A stretch of 64,000 nt of DNA from Lethocerus indicus (GCA_019843655.1 JACDQD010000003.1:5334925-5398924), one strand, 5' to 3'. Counted from the first letter of the stretch, positions 26,001-40,309 are shown. The notes: generated by a model from the letters alone, not told the origin. A program made the numbers and translations.

Positions 26001-29000
26001 ATTCATGATTGTCGTTTCAAAAAATTATACTCAGCATCATTATTTCCGCAATGTGTCTGGTAATATGGTTAGATTACAGGGAATACTACACGAGTACTTA
26101 CTAATTGTATAACGTATTATTACTTTTCACTTTTCCTTGGGACTTTGTCTCGTTGGGAGAACGGCTACGCCGGGGAGACGGGTCTAGCATGCATTAACGC
26201 AACGGTGAGTTAGTCATAATGAAATAATGTTCCCCGAAGACATTTTTCAGCGAAAAAAATACTGCAGCCGAGAGTGCAGAACTAGTCGAACCGTTATAAT
26301 ATTTGCATTGGGTCTCTTCTGGCACTCTTCCAAAATATCCCTTTCACCTCCGCTAAACCCAGCGTGTAATGGGCCGACCGAAGGCCTGACAAGTTCTTTT
26401 TATTGCTACAAATCAAAGTATAATCCAATTTCGAATAACTCCATAATAAAATTTGGGCCACCGATTTCAATATGAAACGAGTTATTATATAAATGACCTG
26501 GGGGGCACAGTGCGCCCTTCCGGTCGACTGATCTGGGCCCGACCTGTTGCCAGTTATTGATAAACTAGCGGATATTACAAATCTGAATTTTTGAAAGTAT
26601 CATATTCTCTGACCACATTTCGAAGCTTTCTCCCTTCGACAACTTTAGATCCGCCATGTATGGTTGACTTCAACATTATTCCCTCTTGCGTTACGAGCAT
26701 TCAATGAGATAGAAATATTGCACGTAATGACTTTACAAAAAGTTCATTTCATAACAAAATCGTTTGTCACCCGTCATTTCCTTCTTATGAACAATAAGAG
26801 CTTAGCAGAATGTACGTATCGTAGATTAATGCATATTTTAATCATCTCCTCAATATCAGAATGCTCACGCGATGTCAGCACACGCACAATAACGCGGTTT
26901 AGTTAGTATTAATTTTATTTAGTAAAGCAATGAAAATTATGAAAATGGCATCGAAATTACAACAAATTACCCATACTATGGAAATCGCGAAATGATCGTG
27001 GGAGCGACAGACGCGTGATTAAGCTAATATGAAATTCTAATGATTGCAGATCACGTTTTCTGGACCGATCATCGGCATTCGCTGGAATTACAATGGAATG
27101 CGGCAAGAGAAAGACAATCATAATTGAACTGTGAGTGTATAAATAGCTTAACCTTCCTTCGTCCGACCTTCCGAGTTATAAGCCAATAATTATGAACGAT
27201 ACAGATGTATGTGAACTTATTCCCACGATTGGAGAGTTATCCAGTCCAAACATTATCTGTGATCTTAGGAAAGTGTTTCAGGAAACTTAACAACATTCCG
27301 TACATGCTTTTATGTTAAGTGGTTTAAATTAGATTTGATATTTGTTAATTATTATTCAATTATTTCTGATGAAAAAATATGTTTCCCAAGTAATATATCG
27401 CCCCAATTAGGACTTAACTTGTTTTATGACCCTTTATATTCCTATCTGCACAGGTTTTAATCGTCGTGCTTCTTAGCCTCTGGAAAATTTGGACTATCGT
27501 GTGCTTTCCAGGACGCAAATGCCCAACAAAGGTCGTTTAATATTTTAATATTTTATTCTTCATATGCAACCGACGAAAGAAATTGCATTACCACGTACGT
27601 CGCTTGCGATTATCGTTGCCTAAATCAGAGATCTCCCCAAAGGAGATACAGCGAACAATGTGGTCCGAGAGAAAGTACTAAGGCGGCCAATTACAAACAT
27701 TACACACTTTAACAATACTAAATACACGGGAATCTTATCATACGAATTTCGGCCCGATTGAGCGTATTAATTCAGGGCGTCAAACGGGCCAACTAAAGAG
27801 ATATTCGGGTAAGCATAATGCCGATTGTTCGAACGGGCAATGGCCATAACGGAATAACGGGGATTGTTGATTGAAAACCAGTAGTAAAGGGGTTAATGAA
27901 ACATGCGCATTGTGGAATACTGCATTGTGTAGTGCGTACAATCGGACTGGGGCACGAGCTTAAGGGATGCACAAGAGAATGACTGTGCCGAATTGATTGC
28001 GTAGTCGGGATTTAATTCGGATCACCCGTTGCGCCCGCGGGAGACGATTCGTAAAGTTAAAACTTTAACTTAGTTAAGTGTGTAAATCGCCTCGAGATAG
28101 CGTCCGACCCAAGTCCTCGAAAACAAAGTCCACCACCCCCAACCTCCGGTGTTCTTCTTCCAGCGGTTGGTATGAATTATTGAAGGACGCCCGGTGACAC
28201 AGAGAGCGGGCGTATTTTTACGCAGGTGATGCAAAAAACGGTCGGTATTGTGAAGTTGGGCGCGTCCTATTTGGAACCGATGCCAGGGCGTGGGGCAACC
28301 GGGGCCTTTACCCAGTCATCTCGGATGCCGTCCCACACACAACTGTGTCTGTGTGTACATCTGCCCTTGCACCTTGCCACAGAACATCAAGTTTAACGCG
28401 ACTGACCCCAACTCATCTATCTTTCTGGGATATCTCCGTTTCGACCTTCAACGCTAAATCCGGTACTCCACCTCGGATAGTACACATTTATAGTAAATTT
28501 ATAATGCCGAAATTCGTATCTATTTAAATACAGAATTATTGGAAGCTGGAATGGCTATCTTTATATATATTCAACAATCAAAACGTTTTATTTGGATTCT
28601 TATTCCTCCCTCTAAAACACATTATAAATGTTTCATTTGGTTTTTAATAAAAATAGTTTTCTTGCAGATACATAAACGAATAAAACACGTGACAACCTCG
28701 GAAACGTATAGGAAAATACAGAATATGAAACAAATAAGCCTCTCTCATCCATTACCATAAAATTTAATATAAGGAATAGGTACTTGTGAAGAATATTGTT
28801 ATATACAATTAATAGTCGCGATTATACATTTATTTTTTGCTAAAGTTATTTAAAAATCGTTAAAATGTGGTACTGGGTACGGGAGATCATTACGCACGAC
28901 TAATTAGATGCATGTCGAACGGTGAAAGTGCGATTAAAATTGCAAACGTATCGTGGCTCATCGACTTCCCTGTACCGGGAAAAAGAATGAACGAATTCGA

Positions 29001-32000
29001 GAAATTAAAAAAACAAAACCAATGAACTCACACTAGAACTCACGTACGGAATGCGGTAAGTCATTGGAACGAGAACGTGCATTGAATCCGCCGCATTTTG
29101 TTTTCCTTGTTGGGGAATTTGGTTGCACAACTGTCGATTACATGACTAAATCAACAGAAATGGCCAGTTGGAACTGGTGCCCGAAATCGTCTGCGGTTAA
29201 AACGCACTCTATGAATATCGAATTCGATCGAAGAAGGAATCACTTCAATGACTGACAAAACATATCTCCGGTTATTCGTCAAATTTCACGATTATATTGC
29301 ACCACGACATAAATGAATATTTCATGTCAGTCGAATATATTTCCAAGAATTTAATTATCGAACTTATATTTAAATCTAAATAAATGAATCGATGGATACA
29401 TGCATGATTTTTAAGGCAGTGAGACAGTTGCGTAGTATTTCTGAATGTTTCATTTAATTGGAACTTAAGCATATCCGTTCTGTTCATCCAGCATTAAAGC
29501 AGACACAAATTTTAATTATATTTCTCGAGACTTTCCTATAATTTACATTAATGGTGTTATTAATTTACAAGGAATTCAAAATACATATCAAAAGTTAAAC
29601 CTTCGCTGGACAGCCTTGTTTTAACTGAAACGAGGACTTTTCATAACCGGTAAAAGGGCCTTGGAACGATATTAAAGTTATAATAGAATAACAAAACATT
29701 GACGGAGTAATGAGGCGCATTGTAATTCTTCATCACGATTTGAATCTAGTTAAGATACATCCTTGCTCGGGCTCGCGATTACGGTCAAGATCGTAACGGG
29801 CAATGAAGGAAACGAACGTTTTTATGTTGTGCCGGGAGGTTATTTAATTTGACTTTCAAGTGCAGTCATTGTTCGTACAGACGTGTACATTACAGGGTGT
29901 ATGAACCTTCTAATCCTTATCTTTTAAATTACGACCTTTTCAAGTTCACAAATACCGTTACCACTCTGACACCACTGTCAGGACTAATGATCCGCGTAAT
30001 GGAAAACGTTAATAAGGGATCTAATGGCAAAGAATTTATTCAAATGAGGATCACCGCTCGGAAAGTGCCGAAGCAAGAAGACAACCGTTATGTGAAGAAA
30101 CTCGAGGAAAAAAAACAAACTCGTGATAAATCGAACTGGTTTTAAAAGCGGAAGCGTTCAGGTTCGATTTTATCGGCCATTCCGCCCCCTCCGTACGTGT
30201 AATTGACTCGCAAGAGACGTTCACCCCGGCGAATTCATTCTCGGCCATTCGCCTCCACCGTTCCTGTGTTGGCCGTCCGCGGTAATGACCCCCACCGCCG
30301 ACGGACATTAGGGACACCCGCTCAAAAATACCTTATGTTTCCATTTACAGGGGTCGTCTCTCTGCGACGGAAAAATTAAAGCCACAACGATAATAAAAAC
30401 AACGCGAAGTGAATTACAGTCAGTAGCTCTTAAGTTTAATAAACTCTGGGGCAAAATCAACTCTTATAAAAAAATAGCCGTTTTTCGTTCGAACGGTCTG
30501 ATATACAAAATAGTTGTTTTAGTGCAATGAGAGAGCTATTAAATTGCGTTACGTGTCATTATGCTGGATGACACGCAAGTAGTTGCTGTGGTTGTTATGA
30601 GCTCTCGTTTAGAGGTTTTCGACATCAAGCATTATTAGACTGTTAGTATAATATTTGTAAACAATAATTACAATGTAGCAAGAGTACAGTAATAGTGAGT
30701 TTTCCTTCTGGAACCGCTACACGTAAATAAGATTGTAATCGACCACCGTTGACGGCGAGAAACCGACAGGAAGGAGACAGATGATACGGACGACAAAAAT
30801 GAAACCTTCATATAAGACCACAGAACTACCACCGAAATTGTTCTGGTTTGGTACAAGTAGAAAATCGGGACCCCAGTGAAAGTCAGCTACGAAAAATACG
30901 TTATCTTACGTTCAAACTTTCCGATGATAAAAGAACGATTCTCAACACAGGACAATGGACTGAATCCAGATAAACACGTAAAGAGCCGATAAAACATTTG
31001 TAGATTCAAGTTAGATAGTGAAGTGTCTGGGCTTGGGCAACTTTCACTGTCGGTTGCCTTGATTCCAATACCTCAACCCGAGCCCCAACTAGTTCGGTTC
31101 CAATGTGTTTACACAATAGTTTGGAATAGTTTATTAAATTAAGCTCTAAGTGGCTAAATGTATTTACAAGTGGTTAGTTAATGTCAGCTATTAAGAGCAG
31201 GATGTCCCACCAGACAGCTATTCCATAATGACTAAAGTGCAATCAACTGGCGCTTCGGACAGATTAATTCGATGATTTAGTACCTAACAAATTTGACGCA
31301 TTATAGGCGTTATTTTTAGGTTTTTACGAGAATTAATTGAGTATTAAATTTCATTATTCCGTACTTCGTTATTATACTTGACGTAATAAGTGCCTTAGGT
31401 AATCTGATTGAACAGCGCTTCATTACTGCGTGCTGTGCTTGACCGCAGGTGTTCGGACACCTCTCCCTAGAAGTAATAACGCCGGCGACATTAATGTTTT
31501 ACCTTCGGCCGGGCACAAATGAGCAGTCTTCTTTATACTCGGTATTATCCCATTAAGGTTCATCTCCCGCCATTGTGCGGGCACCAAATCGCCTCGGCAG
31601 TTGCGTAATTCGAAGTTTTTTTTCTTGTATTCCACTGCCCTTAACGTATCTTTCATAGAACTGAGCGCCGGCCGTGAAAAATGGGTAAGGGCACCGTCAC
31701 GCGTTTCAGTTTCGAAAGTTCGACCACCGCTGGGAACCTCGAGTCACCGCAGCCGAGGTTTAACTACCGCCGATTGTCTCATTTATTCACAGCATAATTT
31801 GATATTCCTTTCGAATGTAATTCGGGCATAAACTAGATCCCAGAATTCCCGGGAAGAAGCAGGAACTCGCTGTTTTTCAAACTTGGCTGTATTGTTCTTT
31901 GCATCCCCCTGGTTACACCGAGGAATCAATGAGGGTTCACTTTTTCAATCCGCAGGAACATGATAAATTATTCGGTTGCACGAAAATGGACGACTGGCTG

Positions 32001-35000
32001 ACAATCGAAACAAATTAATTTTCTAGTACTGAATACTGGACTCTTTCCTTTCATCGCATCTCATTCTTCAATGACTCACGGTAGCGTTCCCTTGCCAAGT
32101 TCCAGAAGTGTTTTGCCAAGAGAAAAAGTTTCGCACAGCTTAAGCAAATTTGTTCGCTGTACGGCCACGCTTGTCTCTTTTCGCGAAGGCAACGCACGAC
32201 GCTCAGGGCAGCGACACTGAGGAAATTACAGTAATAATGGAACGAGCGGTCTTCTGACGGGATGAGTTGAAGGGTAATACAAGTCGTGATCTTCGCAGGA
32301 TGATTCCACGGAGGACAGGAATTAGATGCCCAAGAGTCGGAAGTTTCCGCTATTGTTTTTAAATATGTCTTAAATAAGTAATTAAAGTTGAAATAACAAT
32401 AATATATTATTTATCTTATAGGCGATTACCACTAAATTTTACTGTAGGATGAAAGTATTCTTAAAAATAAAGACAGACAGAACCAAAATCTTATGGTAGT
32501 TCCAAAAACCCTTTAAGTCTTTCAAAACTCTTCCACGGAGAATGGACTCAAGTGGAACCTAAGGAAATTTGACAAGTATTCTTTAGAAAAGGCGTGAAGC
32601 TAACTTATGAGACAATCAACAATGGGTAGTGACTTCAACAGTTTTGGAATGCGGACTTTTATGGGGATTATACTCGAGCAGGATTTATGGCACAATCCGA
32701 AATAGGCTCCCACCAAATACCCTATATACTCTACACAATATAGATAAATTAGCCTGTATAAATTAGAATGTATAAGAATCTTAAAGTGATACAGTACAAT
32801 AAAAAGGAATGCGATATTTCATAGGATTTCGGTATATTTAAATTTTTATTTCGGGTTTTAGGATTGTAGTTCTTAATGATGAAGGCGTAGTTGAGAAGAT
32901 TTTACGGCTAAAATATTATAGCCATCCATTTAATACTTTCATATTTCACAACTGAAATAGGGGAATATGATGGAAATAAGGAAATACTCGGTGATGTAAT
33001 TACATAATTCCAATTATCAATTTGTTACTTAATATAAATTAATGAGGTACACGTTACCAGCGTATTTATTAATTCATTTGATGAATGAAAGGCGTATTTC
33101 ATAAATAAGAAGATAACAGGGGATTTAAGAACATAAGCAATTAAAGTGGATGATACGAGATAAACAAAGTTAAGACCGAGCAGCAAAAGCGAGACAGGAT
33201 GGGAGTGAAATATGCTAATACCTGCTTTGACGGGCATTTAGAATAGGCAGTTAGGAAGACGAGTTAATAACTCCAAAACATTTGCATTCAGAAATTGCGT
33301 TTGCATTATTGTGAATCCGCTGTTGTTTTGTCCTGCGTCAGGGCAACAGAACACATGCAAATTGCTCTCAGAGGTCGAACTAAACTTTGGAGGGGAGATG
33401 TTGGTATGATACTCGACATTTCATCCAATGAATGAAAAACCGCTGAATGCGTATAAATATCGAGCTAGCCCGAAAAAATTTCGGAAATACTAGAATACAA
33501 GAATACTTAAAACGATATTGAATTGTGTAACTATGGTACAGAGAAGACGCCCTGTAGGATCTAGATGCCCTTTTCTAGAAAGTATTTTTTCTGTTAGCTC
33601 CAAAGAACTATCGGGAGTAAATTAGCCCCCGATATAGCCTAACGCCCAATTAGTGGCGTGGCAGAATTTCGCATTTAATTAACATAGAACGGAATAATTA
33701 ACATCAGTGTGTAACTTCGCGGACTTTCGCGGGAAACCGATCAAGAAGGGAGGAAATAGTCAGAAATATAATTTACATTATTTTTGGCGGACCAGTGAAG
33801 AAAGTGGCATAGCACGTGAGGATGGCCCAATTTGAGCAGATTAAACGCTCCACGGGCAATCACTCTCTCCGCGACTAGCCGGGCCGGTCTCATGACTCCA
33901 GCATTTTGGAGAAAGTACGCCGATTGATTTTGTGAAAAAATAAATCATCAACCCCCCGTATTATAACTTCATAATTGTATTCGACATGTACTGAACCTCA
34001 TAAAAATATTCCGATGGGAGAGTATTGTAATCATGTTGACGGCGGCGGAGAACATGAAAGGAGCCTGAACTCGGGACTTGACTTTGATGTTACGTGACCA
34101 GCGCTCGGAGGGCGCCGTAAATTGCGGAAATTTAAATTTTCATTTGCGCAATCTCCTCCCTGTTGCAAAATTTACACAACACTCCGAGTTATTTCCAGTA
34201 CCGTTGAGAGGAATAAAATGTTTCAAAGTTCGAAACCCAAACAACAAATTTGCGTGTCCAGAATGTGTTCACTCTCGTTCAATTAGAAAAAAAAAACGAC
34301 GCGAACTTTCTTTCTCCCTTTCCATTTCGGGTTACTTCATTGTCTTAGAGGAGGTGTGGGCGACCTAGGCCTTCGCAATCGACACCGCGACGACAATCAA
34401 AATTAAAATCTAATTGTTATCGAGGTCCGATTGTTTTATGAGGCAACAATGGAGAAGGCGGAGGAGGCGGTCTTTCTTCCTGTATTCCGAACGAGACTTA
34501 CGCGGCGATGCGTTCGGGCCTACCATCCTACCATTTCATTTTGATAAGAAAATAGCTCTGTTTCCTCCCGGGATGCGGTAGTTTCGAACCATTTCCAGAT
34601 AAACTTGGGGACTGGAACGAATTGGCGGTGTTGTTCGGTGTGTAAGGAGAAACCACAGCGACCATTACAAGAGCTTAAATGGATCATAACGAAACAGCGA
34701 CAAGCCGTACGTTTGTAGTCTTTGAGCGATTATGCCTATGTTTCTTTGTTTTATGTGCTGTTTAAAAGTGACCACAAACAGTCCAATTTGCCTACAAACA
34801 ATGAGAAAACTGTAAATGGGTATTAATGACTAAAAACCGTAGATATAAAATATTTTTACGGCGTAAGAAGGAATAACTGTGGCTGAAAGTTTGCTTCAAA
34901 ATCTTAGCTTTTTGCACGTGAAAAACCTTCCGCGACTGGTTCAACTGGTCAACAAATGAAATCTTACCCGGACGGACTTGTTAAAAAGTTTCACAGGCAA

Positions 35001-35680
35001 ACAACTTTTATGATGGGCAATTTATGCGACACGACGATAACGAGTGATAAAAAGAGTTTCATTATCGCACTGGAAGACAAATCTGGAGTCATTACCAATG
35101 AAATATGGGAGCTGTATCCTCGTTGGAATGAAAATGAACGGATTTATGTCGACCCTTTCTTCTACGATCAGTCAGATGTATGATACAGACGTTGTTCACT
35201 AGATACTAAACTAGTACCTCATAAGATATTTACAATGAAATAGTTTTTCGATTTCTTACTGATGATGTCAAAGATAACCAAATATAGTAAGTCGCATTGC
35301 ATTCTCTGCATTACATTACATCCCCGTAGGTACATCACAATTCTGTTCTAATGATTGTAAGGACATTGAACGAGGAAAGTTACGGTCTGACACTTGACGC
35401 CTGCATACAAGAGCGAGTTCATTGGCAATTCTTGGTCCCGCGGACTTGGCAAAGGCCAGACGAGGAGCGGTGATAATGTCTCTCGACGGAGAAAGTCATG
35501 TGGCGGGTTGTTTTTCGCTGGATCTCCCCAACTGTGGACTGGGGCCGGTCGGTCGGCCGGAGCGTGCCGAATGCGTCAGAAATGCAACATTGGCAGAGTC
35601 GGTCCAGCCTCACAGAAATTAGGTTAAGGACTTACGAAAGCGAAAGAAGAAAGTTGCGGCCGCGGCTTCATACGGCTCAC
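23096..35680. other. AT-rich non-coding stretch with GC islands
   Basis: No gene is supported. The longest frame of the window (23509-23982 plus, 157 codons, starting at GTG) faces a 152-codon frame on the other strand over the same bases; neither shows a domain. GC-rich islands occur at about 24790-25090 and 30170-30310. The latter has a minus-strand frame with an ATG in good context (reads MAENEFAGVNVSCES) but no splice or domain support. A CAACG|GTGAGT donor at 26206 has only a poor acceptor upstream. Confidence 0.35.
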
Positions 35681-35709
35681 CTGCTAGAGACTCCCAATGG
35701 ACCGCTCAT
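35681..35709 (-). CDS. possible first exon, 29 nt
   Basis: On the minus strand an ATG in acceptable context opens MSGPLGVSS and runs into CAG|GTGAGC, a strong donor, leaving phase 2. It lies in a GC-richer island (about 35440-35700), as first exons often do. No core promoter motif was found upstream, and the downstream phase does not fit the exon at 3335. Short ATG-to-donor pieces like this arise easily by chance. Confidence 0.12.
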
Positions 35710-36606
35710 TAAAATTCAAATATACGAACTGTCACGGTTTTGGAATGTGAGACTTTACTTGTTTCGTGACTTCGAGTAGTGTAATCTGCAGTAATATTGG
35801 GCTTAGAGCCTGTCTTTCAATCGCTAGTACCTACAAACGTATTGTTATTACCTCACTAATATTAATATTATCGAATTACTAATTTATATTGGGTACTAAA
35901 TAGTCATTCTTTGTAACGAGTAAGGACGATGAATTTATCGGTCTCAATCAATTATCTAAACTAGAAATTGTTAAATAATCTTCAGCCTCAAGCGGTTAGT
36001 ATAAAGCATCAGATACTAAGCCATCGGGTGAAAGGGGCCTCGGGTTTTTTAACATGGGGGGTATTTGATCCGTCGGTAACGTACGAGCGCTGCATTTTAA
36101 AACCAAGCCAATTTCACTTTCGCCCATTCTTCGGTCTTATAAACGAAAATATTCTAAATTAAGGTGACACTTTAATCGACACAACGACTAAGAATTTTCC
36201 AAGCATGTCATTCAGAAAAACACTATCAAACGGAATGCGTCTAGTGATAATTTTGTTCATATACAGGGATTCAATAAATTGTATTCTGCATTTATCACAT
36301 GACAGGATCAAATGACAATTCGCTTCATATTACGCATTTGTGGAATTATAGTTTGAAACACTGGACGAATTTTGTAATTTCTTCAGGGACTGACAATTTG
36401 TAATAAAATTTGCGATTAAAAGCATAATGCGTGTTCGTATCACTGCAGAATTTTGAATAACAGAACAAAATTGAAGGAAACATCAACAAAAGTAACAAAT
36501 CAGCTCCCAAAACAGGTGGAACGACAGTGACAATTCTATGTTGTGATCTTAGGTATAGCGGCTGTACGATGGAAGCGTTAAAATATTGGTTTTAAAAGAG
36601 ACTCAC

Positions 36607-36667
36607 CATTTAGTGATGCGAGAGTAATGATGAGCCCGAGGGCGGTCGTCACTAGCGGTGTCTTCAT
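36607..36667 (-). CDS. candidate first coding exon with signal peptide
   Basis: On the minus strand ATG at 36667 opens MKTPLVTTALGLIITLASLN, then a single G, then a perfect GTGAGT donor (36601-36606). The peptide has a basic residue at position 2, a hydrophobic core (about residues 8-17) and small residues near a plausible cleavage site (A17-S18 or just after). It is thus a textbook secretory signal sequence. Ending in phase 1 just after the signal peptide is typical of metazoan secreted and cell-surface proteins. Upstream DNA is a purine-repeat-rich promoter-like tract. The best in-phase downstream exon in view is at 3335-3386. The mature protein is not identifiable, so no function is claimed. 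I saw no other ATG with this combination of features. Confidence 0.5.
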
Positions 36668-36887
36668 GATTTATAATTCGAAAATTTTTAAAAAAATATT
36701 AGTAATAGTAACAATTTTTTTTAAAACTAGCGGATGTATCTCTCGAAATTAAAAAAAAAGTAAATCTTAAATCTCAGAAATATTTCGGGAGTGGTAGAAG
36801 AAAACACCAGAACAAATATATGTCGGGTCGTTTTCCCTGGGCCAGAGGAACCACTCTCACTGGGCACCACTTGAACGTCGAGGACCG

Positions 36888-37020
36888 ACTAACTCAACTC
36901 AACCACCTTTCTCTTTCTCTCTCGGCCAGGACCCCGATCGCCGATTCCGCCCTCCCTCTCTTTCTGTTTCTCTCTTCACTTCTCCCTCCTCTATCGCTCC
37001 GTCTCTGTCGCCTCCAGGAG
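36888..37020 (-). promoter_or_regulatory. GAGA-repeat-rich promoter-like tract
   Basis: Read on the minus strand this is a run of GA-rich elements (GAGAGAGAAAGAGAAAG, GAAGAGAGAAACAG, AGGAGGGAG). They resemble clustered GAGA-factor sites at paused developmental promoters of insects. It is TATA-less; an initiator-like TTAGTC lies near 36889, and several CpGs follow. The signal-peptide ATG lies about 220 bases downstream, leaving an AT-rich 5' leader with poly-T/A runs. Assignment as promoter is inference from composition and position. Confidence 0.35.
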
Positions 37021-37040
37021 TGGTGGACTATATGGGCGGG

Positions 37041-37079
37041 GTGGTGGTGGTGGTGGTGGTGGTGGCGGTGGTGGTGGTC
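37041..37079 (+). repeat. (GGT)n trinucleotide repeat
   Basis: About twelve GGT units with one GGC interruption. Together with the pyrimidine-rich tract to its left it creates a spurious 156-codon plus-strand frame with an eight-tryptophan run, which should not be taken for a protein. Confidence 0.95.
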
Positions 37080-37706
37080 GCCGTCGAATTGGTTAATTCC
37101 GAGAGTGGAAGTGGTGGAAGGCCGACCTCACACAACCTCGGCCCAACTTGAGGTCCCACTTTTACTCTTGCCGAATACGAATATTTTTTTTAATTTTGCG
37201 CATTTCACTTGTCATTTTCAATACGCGGGCTTCCGAGTACAATATATCCGACCTGCCAACGATGACCACCATCTGATCACAAAATTTTAGGACCGAAATT
37301 AAGTATTGAAATTACTAAATATTTTTGAATATTAATGAAAACTGGAGGAAGGAAAGCGAACATAAAAAAACTGAATGAAAGTTATATTTTGCGGTTAAGA
37401 GCTTTCTGTTGGAAGAAGAGTTTTAATATAAACTTATAATGTTGGATCCCCCCCCTCCCTTTGAAAATCCATTCATTTATTTTACACAAGCCCGGAACAA
37501 ATGTTTAACGTTCTATCTTAATTCATAATTATATAAGGGGATATACGATTAGCGGAATAAACGGTTCGAGCACAAATTACTTTATATATACCATATATTG
37601 GTAATAAAAACACAATACCAAGTAGGTAATGAAGCGATGGAGCAGTCAACTTTCCAATAATAGAATGGATTCTGAAAATTATCATCGCACGCTAATATAT
37701 ACACAT

Positions 37707-37738
37707 AATATTTATTATTGAATTCAATAATAAATATT
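37707..37738. repeat. 32-bp perfect palindrome
   Basis: The sequence from 37707 to 37738 equals its own reverse complement without a spacer, centred on GAATTC at 37720-37725. All other bases are A or T except this central G and C. It can extrude as a cruciform. Perfect palindromes of this length are unlikely by chance but AT-richness raises the odds. Confidence 0.9.
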
Positions 37739-40309
37739 TCTCCATTTAATAAGTCCAGTATTTCTCCAAGTAAAATTTCACTCCGAGTTCAGAGGTATAT
37801 TTTCATAAAAAATTATTCATTTATATGAACAACACTGTACGTAAGGAGGAGAAAAAAATACCGTAAGTATACCTAAATAATAAACAATTAGTACTATATT
37901 TCCACGAATTCCTTACAACCTCTCCATTACGCCTTCCAGTATTCAATCGACATCCATTCAAAGAGTAACGCGTAGCATTCGGTTCTGGAAATGTTTTTTG
38001 AATATCGGTTAAGCACGAAGATAACAACAATTCGGGTTTCCAAACAAAACGAAAAAAAAAAAAAACAGTCAACGTCTGAGGATGATTATAAGAAAATTGG
38101 ATTTTGAAATCGAAACGGGGTAAGTAATCAGAGAGCAGGGACTGGAAATTGTGGTTACCACGTGACCGGTGAGAGTCACAAGGGGGTCAAACAGGTAAGG
38201 CCGATTGAGGTGGAGTGAAGGGAGACACTCCTCCCGCACGTAACTCCGTTAAATTTTATAATTTACGAAAATATTAATATCGAAACAAATGCGGTACACT
38301 TACAATAACGCGAGGATGTCATTTATTAAATTCAAAAGCGAACTAGATTCGGAGAGTAATAAATTATTTATTAGTTTAATAAACGTTAATCAATATAGAA
38401 GTATATACAAATTGCTAGTTTGTGCTACATGATCATTTGATAATAAATTTAATTATTTAATATTAAAAAATATATTCGCTTTAAAAATCTACGTTCTATC
38501 ATTCTATTTCACTTGGTTGGCTGGAAACCAGACTAGTGTCAGCTACTCTTTATCGTCTGGGAATATGTTCACACTTGTAAGATCAGATATGCGAAGTTGT
38601 TACATTGAAAATAAAACTAGTTTAGCGAAAGATAAAAAAGCGATTATGGGATTATATATTGCCAGTCAATTTAAGTATATATTTCCGACCTAGAATAAAA
38701 TATACGTCTGTAAAAGATTATGACTTTGACCTTTTAAATTAATGTTGCAAGAAATACGGTTTTTTTTCTGATTCTCGCCTTTTCAGTTGACATTATGCTT
38801 GAAAAACGCCCAGTTTATCCCGGAAACTAGCATATAGGATCTACGTTTTCCTGAATGTATTTCCCAATCGAGATTTTTAACTTTCTAATGGCCGTTCGAG
38901 TTGAGTAAATTGCAAGTGTACAGAATAAAAAAAAAGGAGTAGGTCCGGCCTTGCCCGGTCCGAGAAAACTTTCCTATCGCCCAGAACACGACCTTTGAAG
39001 GACACCCGTGAGCCTTTTTGAAATGAACCGGCCCCACCCTGAACTGAAATTCAAGAATAATAGGAATTTCCAAATTTCTTGCGGCCGGTGAGTAATGCCG
39101 ACTGAACTTTAATGCGGACGATTTCGGTGATGTCACGTATGGCTGGATAGGAGCCGAGAGGAAAAGGGAATAAGTCTGAAACTGTATGCTTGACCTGATA
39201 AAAATAAAAGCTGTACTTTTGAGCCAGAACTGTCATATATTTACAATTAATTTCCACAAATATTGCAAATCTGTGTCCTACACTTCAAATCGTATAATCC
39301 ATAGTGACCTAACTATTTCATGCTGAAAATCATTTCTGTCTTTACTCTAACCCTCTTGTTCGTTCACTACTCTAACCTCACAAACAACAAACATAAACCA
39401 ACAAACAGACTTACAACAGAAATTGTCATGAGGAAATCTTGGTCCTCAAAAACCGTGAGAATAATAAGAAACAGTGACTGAGTATATTTTCCATATCGAC
39501 AACGAGGAAAATGAGTTATTTCACCTTACATTTCCCTGCTTATCTTATTGTTACAACAAGGAATCGTTACCTATTCTAAAAAACTACCGTGCTCATTCCT
39601 AGAGTGATTAGGCAGAGGAATTAGGAGCTACTATGTATTGAAGTACTATTTGTTTAGTCAAGGGCACGTGATATCTCGAGGCCCTTCTAGGACACTAGAT
39701 TTATGTTGTTATCCCGCAGTATAGTCATCCCAAAATAGTCCCCAACTGGTACATAACAACAAAAGTGTCACGACGTTCAAAATCCGAATAAAGGCCATCT
39801 GACCAACTGATCTATTGAGATTCAAGCAACGAACACGGCGTCACCTGTGAGCCGTTGCTCTACCATTTAATTCAATCCATTATTATTTATACCGTGTAAC
39901 AGCCATCGCCCGTTGCGCAGTCCGGGCGTAAAATAATATAGAAAAAAAATCACGCGTTACGACATATCGTTTCGAACGAGTCAAAAGATCGCATCAGCAT
40001 CAAAAACAATCAGATTCTGGCGGCAATAGGATTTGCGGTCTGCATATATATTTGTTTCTTTGCAATATTTTCCGACAGGTTTGTTGTATTAACAGTACGA
40101 TTCTTGCAACTATGTGACGACTTAATACTGTGACTATAAAATTCTTACAGGTGACTAATTTTACAGGTAAACTTTCTTATTCATAGATTACAACTCTAGG
40201 ATTATTATAGGCAAGATCTTTGAAACCACATAACTTGCCCACTAATATATTTTTAGTGAATTAAATGTAATTATTTTTGCATTACATTAAAAAATCCAAA
40301 TAAATTCTA

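Noticed and set aside
31656..31681. 26-nt plus-strand acceptor/donor pair
   Set aside because: Too short, two frames closed, and no partner exons.
36820..37290. 156-codon plus-strand frame with a tryptophan run
   Set aside because: Created by the pyrimidine-rich tract and the (GGT)n repeat; the same bases look like the promoter of the minus-strand exon.
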